A stretch of 64,000 nt of DNA from Psychroserpens jangbogonensis (GTDB lineage: Bacteria > Bacteroidota > Bacteroidia > Flavobacteriales > Flavobacteriaceae), in the NCBI RefSeq assembly GCF_000797465.1, contig NZ_JSWG01000001.1, positions 310,001 through 374,000 on the forward strand, in the 5' to 3' direction. Shown piece after piece: positions 9,474 through 18,648 of this stretch. Every line of letters starts with the position of its first letter. The first letter of the stretch is position 1. The position numbers and the translations under genes are program-made. Under the pieces are notes generated by a model that searched no databases, was not told the origin of the DNA, and saw only the letters and a program-made list of their open reading frames with translations.

Positions 9474-9591
9474 AAAATGTTTTACTTTTTTTAAAAAAAT
9501 AAAATAGATATCCTAAAAGTACGTTAAGTTATATTGGGAAGTTATTGATTTACTACTATCTTTATAACCCACTTTGAAATTGAAAATTTTT

Positions 9592-10167
9592 ATGAATACG
9601 TTTTTAAAACGACTTCTCATTATATTGTCCATTGTAACTATTGGACTTTTTCTTTACTCACATTTTGTAGAAAACATATTTTCTAATCGCTTAAGTCCGA
9701 AAGATACTGTGGAGTTTAAACTTAACGATTTGAAATTAGAAGTCTTTTACAACAGACCATCAAAAAAAGGACGTGAGGTTTTTGGTGCTTTAGTGCCATA
9801 TGATAAAGTTTGGCGTACAGGAGCTAATGAAGCCACAACTTTTGAGACCAATAAGAATCTTATGGTTGATGGTATTTATATTCCGGCTGGAAAATATTCA
9901 ATTTGGACAGTTCCTAATGATAGCGTTTGGAAAGTAATGCTCAATACAAAACAGTATCCTTGGGGAGTTAATGAACAAATGCAACCACTATGGGATCCAA
10001 ATTATGATCTTTTAGAAATTGATGTTTCTTCAGAAACTTTAAATAAAGTTGTAGAGCAATTCACGATTGCGTTTGATAATTCTACTGATGAGCTTAAGCT
10101 TACTATGGCTTGGGACAAAACAAAAATTGCTGTACCTTTAGTGGTGTTAAAAGACAAAAAGGAATAA
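9592..10167 (+). CDS. DUF2911 domain protein, membrane-anchored
   Basis: A 191-residue protein. The reading frame is open from a TTG at 9574, but the ATG at 9592 gives a normal N-terminal membrane anchor (LLIILSIVTIGLFLYS) and is preferred. The rest matches DUF2911, with VFYNRPSKKGREVFG, VWRTGANEATTF, IPAGKYSIWTVP and WGVNEQ. These are beta-rich extracytoplasmic domains common in Bacteroidota with no known activity. meaB follows in the same frame only two codons after the stop, so the pair is probably one transcript, although the functions appear unrelated. Confidence 0.85.
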   Translation: MNTFLKRLLIILSIVTIGLFLYSHFVENIFSNRLSPKDTVEFKLNDLKLEVFYNRPSKKGREVFGALVPYDKVWRTGANEATTFETNKNLMVDGIYIPAGKYSIWTVPNDSVWKVMLNTKQYPWGVNEQMQPLWDPNYDLLEIDVSSETLNKVVEQFTIAFDNSTDELKLTMAWDKTKIAVPLVVLKDKKE

Positions 10168-10173
10168 AGGCAT

Positions 10174-11247
10174 TTGACCAAAAAAACAAAATCTTCTGCA
10201 TTACAAAATAAAGAAGGTGTTTCTCAATCTGAAATCACCAACGCATCGTCTATTACCAAAATTCAACAGAAACGTAAAACAAAGCCAACAACTCAGAAGT
10301 TAATCTCTGAGATTATTGAAGGCAATATTACTGCTTTAAGCAGAGCAATAACTTTAGTTGAAAGTTCAAATCCAAATCATTTAGAGCAAGCCAACAATAT
10401 TATTAAAGGTTGTCTTCAACATGCAAATGCTTCAGTAAGAATTGGCATTACAGGAGTTCCTGGAGTTGGTAAGAGTACATTTATTGAAGCCTTTGGAATG
10501 CATTTAACTTCTATAGGTAAAAAGGTAGCAGTATTGGCTATTGATCCAAGTAGTAGTTTAAGTAAAGGGAGTATTTTAGGTGACAAGACCAGAATGGAAG
10601 ACTTGGTAAAAAACGAGAATGCTTTTATAAGACCTTCTCCTTCTGGCAGTTCTTTAGGTGGTGTAGCCCGAAAAACGCGTGAAACAATTATCTTATGTGA
10701 AGCTGCAGGTTTTGACACCATTATGATTGAAACTGTTGGTGTTGGACAAAGTGAAACTGCAGTTCATAGTATGGTGGATTTCTTCTTATTACTGAAGTTA
10801 GCTGGAGCTGGAGATGAGTTACAAGGCATAAAACGTGGTATCATTGAAATGGCAGATGCCATTGCCATCAATAAGGCAGATGGTGACAATCTAAAAGCGG
10901 CAAAACTCGCTAAGCTTGAATTTAATAGAGCTTTACATTTATATCCTCAGAAAGATTCAGAATGGCAACCAAAAGTGATGTTATGTAGCGCTTTAAAACA
11001 AGAAGGTATTGAAGATCTTTGGAAAGTAGTTCAATCTTATATAGCGCACACTAAGTCTAACAATTACTTTGAGCACAATAGAAAAGAGCAAAACAAATTC
11101 TGGTTATTGCAAACTATTGAAGACCGATTGAAATCTGATTTTTTTAATCAGCCAAAGATAAAAGAAGCACTAAAACTTCAATTGCAACTTATTGAGGATG
11201 GGGAAACAACCCCTTTTGTAGCTGCAGAATATTTACTTAGTTTGTAA
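10174..11247 (+). CDS. meaB: MeaB/ArgK-type G3E GTPase (methylmalonyl-CoA mutase chaperone)
   Basis: A 357-residue P-loop GTPase. Walker A is GVPGVGKST (residues 92-100), followed by AIDPSSSLSKGSILGDKTRM and the Switch/Walker B segment TIMIETVGVGQSE. AINKADGD gives the NKxD base-recognition motif. The family protects and reloads B12-dependent methylmalonyl-CoA mutase. The start is a TTG at 10174, because a stop at 10165-10167 blocks the frame upstream and no ATG occurs before the P-loop. No mutase gene is in the window. The 3' end overlaps the convergent broken epimerase by 11 bases. Confidence 0.93.
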   Translation: MTKKTKSSALQNKEGVSQSEITNASSITKIQQKRKTKPTTQKLISEIIEGNITALSRAITLVESSNPNHLEQANNIIKGCLQHANASVRIGITGVPGVGKSTFIEAFGMHLTSIGKKVAVLAIDPSSSLSKGSILGDKTRMEDLVKNENAFIRPSPSGSSLGGVARKTRETIILCEAAGFDTIMIETVGVGQSETAVHSMVDFFLLLKLAGAGDELQGIKRGIIEMADAIAINKADGDNLKAAKLAKLEFNRALHLYPQKDSEWQPKVMLCSALKQEGIEDLWKVVQSYIAHTKSNNYFEHNRKEQNKFWLLQTIEDRLKSDFFNQPKIKEALKLQLQLIEDGETTPFVAAEYLLSL

Positions 11248-12181
11248 AATTAGCCTTATACCAATCTACTTGTTTTTGAACCGCTTCTAATAAGGTTGTT
11301 TTCGGATCGTAATTCAACAATTTTCTAGCCTTATCAATATTGGCTTTTGTACGAGATTGATCACCTGGACGTTTAGGAATTACATTAAGAGCAATTGATT
11401 TTCCAAGCACTTGCTCTACAGCTTCAATTCCATCTTTAGTGGTGTGTTCTACTTCAGTTCCTAAATTAATAATTTCGCCATCTACTTTTGCCTCATTAGA
11501 AATCACACTAACTATACCATCTACAATACCACCAACATAAGTAAAACTTCGTAAATGCTTATCACTACCTTCAAATAAAGGGAATGGTTTATCTTGTAAT
11601 CCTAATGCAATCAGTTTGGTATACATCTTTTCAGGACGCTCTCTTGGTCCAATTACAAAATAAAGTCTTAACGAACAAGCAGGCATTAATAGCTCTCTAC
11701 TCTTTTGAAGTACAAGCTGCTATGCTGCTAATTTTGTCACGCCATAATGCGATGCTGGCTTAGGTGCAATACTTTCTGGAAATGTTGCTTCCAAACCATA
11801 TATAGATGATGTTCCAATATTAACAAAGAGTTTTAAATTTGAACAAGAAAGGGCAAAATCTACTAAATTTTTTGTTGCAATTATATTATTAGAAAAATAG
11901 TCTTCAAACGTACACGTTTGAGAAATTCCAGGTTGTGCAGCAAAATGAAAAATATAACTGAAGTCATGAGGTAAATCCTCAGCAAAACTAGCGTCTCGTA
12001 AATCTCTCTTGATTATAGTGATTCCTTTTTCAGTTAATTCCTTAGCGTTTAACTGTTTTAAATCTAAACTATAGTAATCACTAAAACTATCTAAAGCTAC
12101 AACTTCATGTCCAAGACTATGTAGACGTTCAGCCGTATGAGAACCAATAAATCCAGCTGCTCCAGTAACAAGTATTTTCAT
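11237..12181 (-). pseudogene. NAD-dependent nucleotide-sugar epimerase, interrupted by an in-frame amber codon
   Basis: An extended SDR of the UDP-glucuronate 4-epimerase type. The N-terminal part (12181-11723) has the NAD loop GAAGFIGSH (residues 8-16) and the catalytic Tyr146/Lys150 pair in YGVTK. Codon 154 is TAG (11722-11720). Reading straight on in the same frame gives QLVLQKSRELLMPACSLRLY and a complete C-terminal half to 11237. Family members usually have Glu here (KLAAEQL), so one G-to-T change of GAG explains the stop. As written only a 153-residue fragment is made. A recent pseudogene, a readthrough site or a sequencing error are all possible. Confidence 0.85.
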
Positions 12182-12252
12182 TTTTATGATTTAATGCACA
12201 AAATAACAATATATAAATCAATCTAAAACCATAATCGGAGTATAAAAAAGAA

Positions 12253-12260
12253 TATTTTTG
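12253..12260 (+). promoter_or_regulatory. -7 promoter element (TATTTTTG)
   Basis: TATTTTTG lies 13 bases before the GTG start of the glycosyltransferase gene. No convincing -33 TTTG was found. Confidence 0.4.
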
Positions 12261-12273
12261 CAGTACTAAGTCT

Positions 12274-12996
12274 GTGAAAATGCAATTTAAATTCACCATT
12301 ATTGTTCCTGTTTATAATGAAGAAGACAATTTAAAACGTCTTGAAGATGAACTGTTGGCTTATATCCGCACCTCAGAAATATCGACAAAAATCTTATTTG
12401 TTAATGATGGTTCAACAGATGAAAGTCTGACTAGTATTGAATCTATTTGCAAAAGAAACATTGATTTTAGTTTCTTATCATTCGATAAGAACTATGGATT
12501 AAGCTCAGCCATTAAAGCAGGGTTTGATTATACAGAGACTGAATTTGTTGGTTATATTGATGCAGATTTACAAACGTCTCCAAAAGATTTCAATTTACTT
12601 TTGGAACATATGAATGACAATGATTTGGCAACAGGTGTTCGCACTCATCGAAATGATAGTTTGTCAAAAAAAGTATCTTCAAAAATCTCTAATAGTATAC
12701 GCAGGCTTTTCACAAAAGATGGAATGGACGATACTGGCTGTCCTTTAAAAGTAATAAAAACCGAATACGCAAAACGAATTCCAATGTTTAGAGGCTTACA
12801 TCGATTTCTACCAGCAATGGTTCTTTTGCAAGACGGAAATATTAAACAAATACCTATTCAGCATTTCCCAAGAGTTGCTGGAAGTTCAAAATTTGGAATA
12901 AAAAATCGGTTACTTGGACCATTAGCAGATTGCTTTGCCTATTTATGGATGAAGAAAAAAACGATTAATTATAAGGTTAGCAAGCAACAACTCTAA
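12274..12996 (+). CDS. Family 2 glycosyltransferase (dolichol-phosphate mannosyltransferase type)
   Basis: A 240-residue GT-A fold enzyme. The N-terminal strand FTIIVPVYNEEDNL is followed by FVNDGSTDES, a YIDADLQTSP segment supplying the DxD metal/nucleotide-sugar motif (about residues 92-101), and a FPRVAGSSKFGIKNR basic loop typical of the DPM1/GtrB subgroup. There is no C-terminal membrane domain. It probably transfers a sugar to a polyprenyl phosphate at the inner face of the membrane. The start may be the GTG at 12274 or the ATG at 12280. It is divergent from the broken epimerase, so both may once have served surface glycan synthesis. Confidence 0.88.
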   Translation: MKMQFKFTIIVPVYNEEDNLKRLEDELLAYIRTSEISTKILFVNDGSTDESLTSIESICKRNIDFSFLSFDKNYGLSSAIKAGFDYTETEFVGYIDADLQTSPKDFNLLLEHMNDNDLATGVRTHRNDSLSKKVSSKISNSIRRLFTKDGMDDTGCPLKVIKTEYAKRIPMFRGLHRFLPAMVLLQDGNIKQIPIQHFPRVAGSSKFGIKNRLLGPLADCFAYLWMKKKTINYKVSKQQL

Positions 12997-12999
12997 ACT

Positions 13000-13575
13000 T
13001 TAGTTGCGCTCGAATCTATACTGCAAGTATTTGAATAGCTTATAAAATAAGAAACCTGAAAAGGCACCAAATAACATTCCGCTTAACACATCTAATGGAT
13101 AATGCACGCCAACATAAATTCTACTATAACCCATAGCAATAGCCCAAACGACTAAAATGTATGTTATGTATTTGTATTTAGATCGAAGCATTAAACTCAT
13201 AAATACTGCAACTGCCATTGAATTTGAAGCGTGACCAGAGAAATATCCATATTTGCCACCACATGACCGTTTTACTAATCTAATGATGTCATCAATTTCC
13301 GGATTATAACAAGGTCGTAATCGCAGGACCAACATCTTTTTAAATAAATTAGTAATTTGATCTGTAAATGTAATCATCAATGCAATAACCAAAATTGTTA
13401 TAAGAAACATCTTCATTGTAAGACGTTTATACAATAAAAAGAGTAACAGTGCATAAAATGGAATCCAATTAAACTTGGTCGTATAAAACATCCAAAAAGC
13501 ATCCCACGTTTCTGTACCTAATCCATTTAGGTACACAAATAATTCGGTGTCAAGTTTTACTAATTCTTCTAACAT
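13000..13575 (-). CDS. PAP2 family membrane phosphatase
   Basis: A 191-residue integral membrane protein with the complete PAP2 signature: K80-x6-R87-P88, then S113-G114-H115, then S151-R152-x5-H158-x3-D162. About five hydrophobic segments surround it. Relatives dephosphorylate undecaprenyl pyrophosphate or phosphatidyl-glycerophosphate, with the active site on the periplasmic side. The ATG overlaps the stop codon of the preceding 75-codon gene (TAATG), so they are coupled. The substrate cannot be decided from sequence. Confidence 0.9.
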   Translation of the reverse strand: MLEELVKLDTELFVYLNGLGTETWDAFWMFYTTKFNWIPFYALLLFLLYKRLTMKMFLITILVIALMITFTDQITNLFKKMLVLRLRPCYNPEIDDIIRLVKRSCGGKYGYFSGHASNSMAVAVFMSLMLRSKYKYITYILVVWAIAMGYSRIYVGVHYPLDVLSGMLFGAFSGFLFYKLFKYLQYRFERN

Positions 13576-13802
13576 TATTCGTCGTATATAGAAACTTCTC
13601 TATCATAAAAATCGGTTGCAGACTGAATAAGATTTTCAGCTTCGGCTTCAATTTCTTTTTCATCATGCTCATCAAACTCTTCAAACCATTCTACTTCATC
13701 ATCTTCGAGATTGATAATAAATCGAGGAAATTCAGTATGAATAACATAAATCGCATTGGGATGATCTGTATTATCGCCTAGTATGAATTTTGGAAGTTCC
13801 AT
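13575..13802 (-). CDS. Small acidic protein of unknown function
   Basis: A 75-residue, strongly acidic protein (a run such as NLEDDEVEWFEEFDEHDEKE at its centre) with no signal peptide or membrane segment. It starts at an ATG 19 bases after the MATE exporter stop and overlaps the PAP2 phosphatase start by one base. The arrangement MATE, small acidic protein, PAP2 looks like a single operon. The coupling to PAP2 supports it being a real gene. No family was recognised. Confidence 0.7.
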   Translation of the reverse strand: MELPKFILGDNTDHPNAIYVIHTEFPRFIINLEDDEVEWFEEFDEHDEKEIEAEAENLIQSATDFYDREVSIYDE

Positions 13803-13821
13803 GTATATTAAATGTTTAGTC

Positions 13822-15204
13822 TTAACTATTATTTGAATTCAAAATTAACTTTTTAGTTAGATAATTAAACCTAATAAACAATAAAATTGCTGCAACTGTT
13901 AATCCTGCTAACAATCCTAACCAAATTCCGAAGCTTCCATACGCCTCTTCTTTGCCTAAAAAATAACTTATAGGAAATCCGATAACCCAGTAAGATATAA
14001 ATGTAATGAGTGTTGGTATTTTGACATCTTGCAACCCTCGTAGAGCTCCCAAAACAACAACTTGTATACCATCACTTAGTTGAAAAATTGCAGCAGCAAT
14101 CATTAGTTTTGATGCTATACTAATCACTTCTGTATTATCAATTAAGTTTTCTGCATCATTGAGGTCTACATATAGTTTAGGAAGTTGATTATGAAATATA
14201 AAGAAAATTATTCCAAAGAATATGGATAACATAATTGCCAATAAAAAGAATGAAAACGCAATGCGACGCAATTCAAAATATTGATGTAATCCTTTTTGAT
14301 TGCCTACTCTAATCATAGAAGCAACACCTAATCCCATAATCACCATAAAGGTCATTGATGATAGATTTAAAGCGATTTGATTAGCTGCTTGAGGGTTTTT
14401 CCCTAATAATCCGCTTAACCATATAGCTGCTGTAAATATTGCGACCTCAAAAAACATCTGCATCGCACTTGGATAACCCAAATTAATTACTTTCTTAAAC
14501 ATCAACTTATCTAAAACAAATAGTTTAATATTTGTTACATAAGCTCTAGATTTTTCTTTTTTAGTGAGTAGCCACCAAAGATAAATCACCATGATTACTC
14601 TTGAGACTAAGGTTCCATATGCAGCACCAACGATGCCCATTTCTGGAAAACCAAACTTCCCAAAAATGAGTAAATAGTTTAATACTATATTGACGATATT
14701 AGCCAAAACAGTAGCATACATAGGATATCTCGTCATTGAAAGTCCGTCACTAAATTGCTTAAAAGCTTGAAAAATTATTAATGGTATTAATGAAAACGCT
14801 ACAAGATTAAGATAGGGCAAAGCGAGCTCAACAACCTCAACAGGTTGCTTCATAAAATACAATAGTGGTTTAGCTAAAAAGACAGAACAAAATAGCACTA
14901 GACCTAAAATTATGCATAGAAATAAGCCATGTTTAAATGACGATTTACCTTCCTTAAAATTATTGCCTGCATCAGCTTCAGCAACAAGTGGTGTAATTGC
15001 CGTTGAAAAACCAATTCCAATAGACATGGCAATGAACATAAAACTATTTCCTAAGGAGACAGCCGCCAATTCCGCTGTTCCAAGCTGACCAACCATTACA
15101 TTATCAACAAATTGTACAAGTGTATGCCCCAACATTCCCAGCATCACTGGTGCAGCCAATTTCCAATTAAGTTTAAATTCTTTTGTGTAATCTGATAAAG
15201 TCAA
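13822..15204 (-). CDS. MATE family multidrug efflux transporter
   Basis: A 460-residue, twelve-helix transporter that should exchange Na+ or H+ for drugs or metabolites at the inner membrane. The N-terminal part shows the MATE pattern APVMLGMLGHTLVQFVDNVM and GTAELAAVSLGNS, repeated in weaker form in the second half (GYPSAMQMFFEVAIF). Length is normal for NorM/DinF-like members. It is the first gene of a leftward operon with the small acidic protein and PAP2, and has a good promoter of its own. The substrate is unknown. Confidence 0.93.
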   Translation of the reverse strand: MTLSDYTKEFKLNWKLAAPVMLGMLGHTLVQFVDNVMVGQLGTAELAAVSLGNSFMFIAMSIGIGFSTAITPLVAEADAGNNFKEGKSSFKHGLFLCIILGLVLFCSVFLAKPLLYFMKQPVEVVELALPYLNLVAFSLIPLIIFQAFKQFSDGLSMTRYPMYATVLANIVNIVLNYLLIFGKFGFPEMGIVGAAYGTLVSRVIMVIYLWWLLTKKEKSRAYVTNIKLFVLDKLMFKKVINLGYPSAMQMFFEVAIFTAAIWLSGLLGKNPQAANQIALNLSSMTFMVIMGLGVASMIRVGNQKGLHQYFELRRIAFSFFLLAIMLSIFFGIIFFIFHNQLPKLYVDLNDAENLIDNTEVISIASKLMIAAAIFQLSDGIQVVVLGALRGLQDVKIPTLITFISYWVIGFPISYFLGKEEAYGSFGIWLGLLAGLTVAAILLFIRFNYLTKKLILNSNNS

Positions 15205-15223
15205 TCCTATAATTTTAAGTCTT

Positions 15224-15252
15224 CAAAGGTAAGTCTTTGTAGAATATTACAA
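15224..15252 (-). promoter_or_regulatory. Promoter of the MATE exporter gene
   Basis: On the minus strand TTG (15250-15252), an 18-base spacer and TACCTTTG (15224-15231) match the Bacteroidota -33/-7 pattern. The start codon follows 20 bases downstream. Confidence 0.55.
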
Positions 15253-15483
15253 GTTAAATACCTCAAATTTGTAAAAAACCGAATTGCAATAGATTGACAA
15301 TTATAACGTTATAAACTCAAATTGTTGATAAGTTGAATTCTATTTATTTAGCCAGAACATTTGAAAGCATTATTTTTACTCTATAAATACCTTATTTTAG
15401 TAGGTTAGGTATTTGGGATAGAAACTTTTTTAGCTATTATTTTAGAGGGATTTAAAAATTTTGTTGTTAAAAAACGTTTCAGG

Positions 15484-15510
15484 CAAAAAGAGGATTTATT
15501 CCTCTTTTTG
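15484..15510. terminator. Orphan terminator-like hairpin
   Basis: A perfect 11-base stem (CAAAAAGAGGA and its complement) with a 5-base loop and A/T-rich stem ends, so it could work on either strand. No annotated gene ends next to it: the flanking genes diverge from it. Confidence 0.5.
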
Positions 15511-15592
15511 TTGTTTATAGCGTTTTGTTATTTAACAAAACTTTTGAACTACCAATTACAAGGTTTTGTAAATTATACACCAAACCTTAATT

Positions 15593-16540
15593 ATGAAATT
15601 TATTACTCTCCTTTGCATTTGTTTTGTTTCTGTTATTTATTCTCAATCCAAAGACAATAATCCAGTTCCATTTATAGAAAATACTGCGATACAGTTTCCT
15701 AATGTTAGAGATGTCGCAATCACAGCAAATGAAAATGAAGTTATCTTTTCAGCCCAAAGCGTTATGGGAGATGTTTCCGCACTTGTGTACGTTAGAAAAA
15801 ACAAAGAAGGCTGGTCAACTCCTGAAGTTCTTTCTTTTTCTGGACAATATTTTGATATTGAACCTTTCTTTTCTAGTGATGGGCTCGCATTATACTTTGC
15901 TTCAAATAGACCTTTGAATGAAACGTCTTCAGAATCTAAAGACTTCGATATTTGGTATGCAACAAGGACAAGTATAAGCGAAAGATGGTCTGAACCTCAA
16001 AATTTAGGAGCTCCAATAAACACAGAAAAGGATGAGTTCTATCCCGTTATTACAGATTCAAAAAACATATACTTTACTCTTGATAATTTGGCCTCGAAAA
16101 GAAAAGATGACATCTATTTGAGTGAATTTAAAGATGGTACTTACACTACTCCAAAACCTTTAGGTAATGCCATAAATAGTGAAGGATATGAGTTTAATGC
16201 TTTTATTTCACCAGATGAATCCTTTTTAATATATAGCTGCTATAATAGAAAAGACGGTTTTGGTAGTGGTGATCTTTATATAAGCTATAAGAACGACAAC
16301 AATGAATGGAGTGAATCAAAAAACATGGGCAATACCATAAATTCTGACAAGATGGATTACTGCCCATTTGTTGACACGAATTCTAAAACCCTATATTTTA
16401 CAAGTAAACGAAATGCAACACGTAAAAATTATACTTCTAGAATGACTACGGAAGAACTAAAAAAGGTGTTTAGTAGTTATAAAAATGGGGCTAGCAGATT
16501 ATATAAAATGAAAATGCCTGAATTAAAAACAAAAGACTAA
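15593..16540 (+). CDS. Secreted PD40 (WD40-like beta-propeller) repeat protein
   Basis: A 315-residue protein with a short signal peptide (about 1-17, ending VIYSQ). The rest is built of PD40/TolB-type repeats: FFSSDGLALYFASNRP, YPVITDSKNIYFTLD, ISPDESFLIYSCYNR and YCPFVDTNSKTLYFTSKR. Such propellers bind proteins or ligands outside the inner membrane. There is no OmpA or peptidase domain attached, so this is a stand-alone propeller. It ends two bases from the convergent ATP-grasp gene. The function cannot be narrowed further. Confidence 0.82.
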   Translation: MKFITLLCICFVSVIYSQSKDNNPVPFIENTAIQFPNVRDVAITANENEVIFSAQSVMGDVSALVYVRKNKEGWSTPEVLSFSGQYFDIEPFFSSDGLALYFASNRPLNETSSESKDFDIWYATRTSISERWSEPQNLGAPINTEKDEFYPVITDSKNIYFTLDNLASKRKDDIYLSEFKDGTYTTPKPLGNAINSEGYEFNAFISPDESFLIYSCYNRKDGFGSGDLYISYKNDNNEWSESKNMGNTINSDKMDYCPFVDTNSKTLYFTSKRNATRKNYTSRMTTEELKKVFSSYKNGASRLYKMKMPELKTKD

Positions 16541-16542
16541 CG

Positions 16543-17652
16543 TTATATGCGTCTTTCTACCCATTCTATAAATCTATAGAATGTTGGAATTGGATCTTTA
16601 ATGAAAGACATAGCTTCAGAATTATTAACGAGGAAATTCTTTTTAAATAGAAATGAAGGTTTTCTTTTGATAGACTTTAACACACCTTTTAAACGCATAT
16701 ACTCAATCTCTTTATATTGTGTGTTTTCAATTGCATTATTCATAGCCAATTGAACAGCTAACTCAGGGAAGTTGATTCCAGCAAATCTAGAACCTTCAAC
16801 GCTTCCCCAAAAACGAGCGTTTATTTCAATGATTTTATAATCATTTCTATTTTCATCATAACGTAAATCAATATGAGCAACGCCAGACCAATGTAGTGCT
16901 TCCATGAGTTTAGCAACTAAATCTAATAATGCATCATTCCTTAAAAAATCAAAGCTTAATTGTGGAGCAAAAGAATTATGACCTTGTAATTTTCCTTTTT
17001 GGATAGTATGCGTGAGAATTTTTCCATTTAAACAAAGTACACTACAATCTATATCGTACCCTTCAATGTATTCCTGAATGAATAATTCACTAAAGTCTGA
17101 ATGCTTATTTAAATACTTATCTAGTTCTTTCTCACCTTTAAACTTCACTATTCCATAACCTCCTTTTTCATCCAAAGGTTTTATTAAAACGGGAAATTGC
17201 AAGTCAAATTCCTCATTAGAATACGACTCAAAACTACTGAAATGTTTATACTTGGGATGTGGTAATTTATGCTCATTCAAAAAACGACTAAGCTTGTGTT
17301 TATTAATGGCAATTTCAAAATTACCGATTTCAGGTAGTGGTATTACTTTTACTGAATTTGGTAAATCATGCGAATTATTAATAAAAAATCCAATAGCATC
17401 TTCTGCAATGGGAATAATAATTGAAATGTTCTGGTCTTTGACTTCCTTAGAGATTATCTCCAACCATTCTTTATTAGAGGTCTTTTTATAAAATTTATAA
17501 TACGATGTATACTTAGAATACTTTGTAGCAGTTCTTTTCTTGTCAGATAACACAAAAAATTTGTAATCAGAATTCTGAGACAAACAATTCATAACGGTTA
17601 GAGCCCAAGTGCTATTGCCATCTGGTATTAAAACATGAAACTTAGAACTCAT
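16543..17652 (-). CDS. ATP-grasp domain protein
   Basis: A 369-residue protein of the carboxylase-like ATP-grasp superfamily. The region FPVLIKPLDEKGGYGIVKF (about residues 150-168) is the ATP-binding lysine and glycine-rich loop, and HIDLRYDEN plus IIEINARFWGSVEGS (about 255-285) supply the metal-binding residues. The N-terminal part resembles a pre-ATP-grasp Rossmann domain (HVLIPDGNSTWALTVMNCLS). Enzymes of this group join an acyl phosphate to an amine or thiol, for example in dipeptide or modified-sugar synthesis. The substrate is unknown and the neighbours do not help. Confidence 0.82.
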   Translation of the reverse strand: MSSKFHVLIPDGNSTWALTVMNCLSQNSDYKFFVLSDKKRTATKYSKYTSYYKFYKKTSNKEWLEIISKEVKDQNISIIIPIAEDAIGFFINNSHDLPNSVKVIPLPEIGNFEIAINKHKLSRFLNEHKLPHPKYKHFSSFESYSNEEFDLQFPVLIKPLDEKGGYGIVKFKGEKELDKYLNKHSDFSELFIQEYIEGYDIDCSVLCLNGKILTHTIQKGKLQGHNSFAPQLSFDFLRNDALLDLVAKLMEALHWSGVAHIDLRYDENRNDYKIIEINARFWGSVEGSRFAGINFPELAVQLAMNNAIENTQYKEIEYMRLKGVLKSIKRKPSFLFKKNFLVNNSEAMSFIKDPIPTFYRFIEWVERRI

Positions 17653-17700
17653 GAATTTGTAAGGGAATTAGTCGATTATGCTTTTCAAATATAACAGTTT

Positions 17701-18648
17701 TCAATAAAATGGAAGAATAGCTTTTTGTTGTGCTTCGTTAAATTCTGAAATCATATCGCTAACGATTTGAGCAGCAGGCTTTATATCATGAATCAACCCA
17801 GCAATTTGTCCGATTTCTAACTCGCCATCATCAAGATCTCCTTCAAACATTCCGCGTTTTGCTCTTGCTCTACCAAGATGGGTTTTTAACTCTTCAACTG
17901 TAGGGCCTTTTTTATAAATTTCTTGAAGCTCATTGAAAAACTTGTTTTTTATAAGTCTAACTGGAGCCAATTCTTTTAATGTGAGTTGTGTATCACCTTC
18001 TTTAGCATCAACAACAACATTTTTGAATGCTTGATGCGAAGATGCTTCTTCGCTAGCAACAAATCTACTACCAACTTGCACTGCATCAGCACCTAATATC
18101 ATAACCGCAAACATTGTACTTCCTGTTGCAATTCCACCTGCAGCAATTAACGGAATACTCAATTGCTCTTTTACCATTGGAATTAAAGTCAATGTTGTGC
18201 TTTCTTCGCGACCATTATGACCTCCTGCTTCAAATCCTTCAGCAACAACAGCATCTACACCAGCTTCTTGAGCTTTGAGAGCAAATTTCACACTACTAAC
18301 GACATGAACAACGGTAATACCTCTTTCTTTCAACCAAGATGTCCATGTTTTCGGGTTTCCAGCCGAAGTAAACACAATTTTCACATCCTCTTCAACGATA
18401 ATATTCATTATCTCCACAATGTTTGGATATAGCATTGGGACATTAACACCAAACGGCTTGTTAGTCGCTTTTTTACATTTTTGGATATGTTCTCGTAGCA
18501 CATCTGGATACATGGAGCCTGCACCAATTAAACCAAGTGCACCAGCATTACTTGCAGCCGAAGCTAATTTCCAACCACTATTCCAAATCATTCCAGCTTG
18601 GATTATTGGATATTTAATATTGAAAAGCTCAGTGATTTTATTTACCAT
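17701..18648 (-). CDS. Nitronate monooxygenase family flavoprotein
   Basis: A 315-residue TIM-barrel flavoprotein. FMN-binding features are visible: the N-terminal YPIIQAGMIW strand, the glycine-rich PLIAAGGIATGSTMF segment, and GADAVQVGSRFVASEEASSH near residue 190-210. The family includes nitronate monooxygenases, which detoxify alkyl nitronates such as propionate 3-nitronate, and the enoyl-ACP reductase FabK, so the exact reaction is open. The start codon lies directly against the stop of the upstream subtilase gene with no gap, implying co-transcription. Confidence 0.85.
   Translation of the reverse strand: MVNKITELFNIKYPIIQAGMIWNSGWKLASAASNAGALGLIGAGSMYPDVLREHIQKCKKATNKPFGVNVPMLYPNIVEIMNIIVEEDVKIVFTSAGNPKTWTSWLKERGITVVHVVSSVKFALKAQEAGVDAVVAEGFEAGGHNGREESTTLTLIPMVKEQLSIPLIAAGGIATGSTMFAVMILGADAVQVGSRFVASEEASSHQAFKNVVVDAKEGDTQLTLKELAPVRLIKNKFFNELQEIYKKGPTVEELKTHLGRARAKRGMFEGDLDDGELEIGQIAGLIHDIKPAAQIVSDMISEFNEAQQKAILPFY

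Larger units (their letters stand above)
15205..15592. other. 388-base intergenic region between divergent genes
   Basis: It holds the MATE promoter at its left end and a strong hairpin at 15484-15510. I see no protein-coding frame with a credible start and no tRNA. The stretch 15300-15480 could carry a short untranslated RNA ending at the hairpin, but there is no clear -7 element to support it. Confidence 0.5.
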
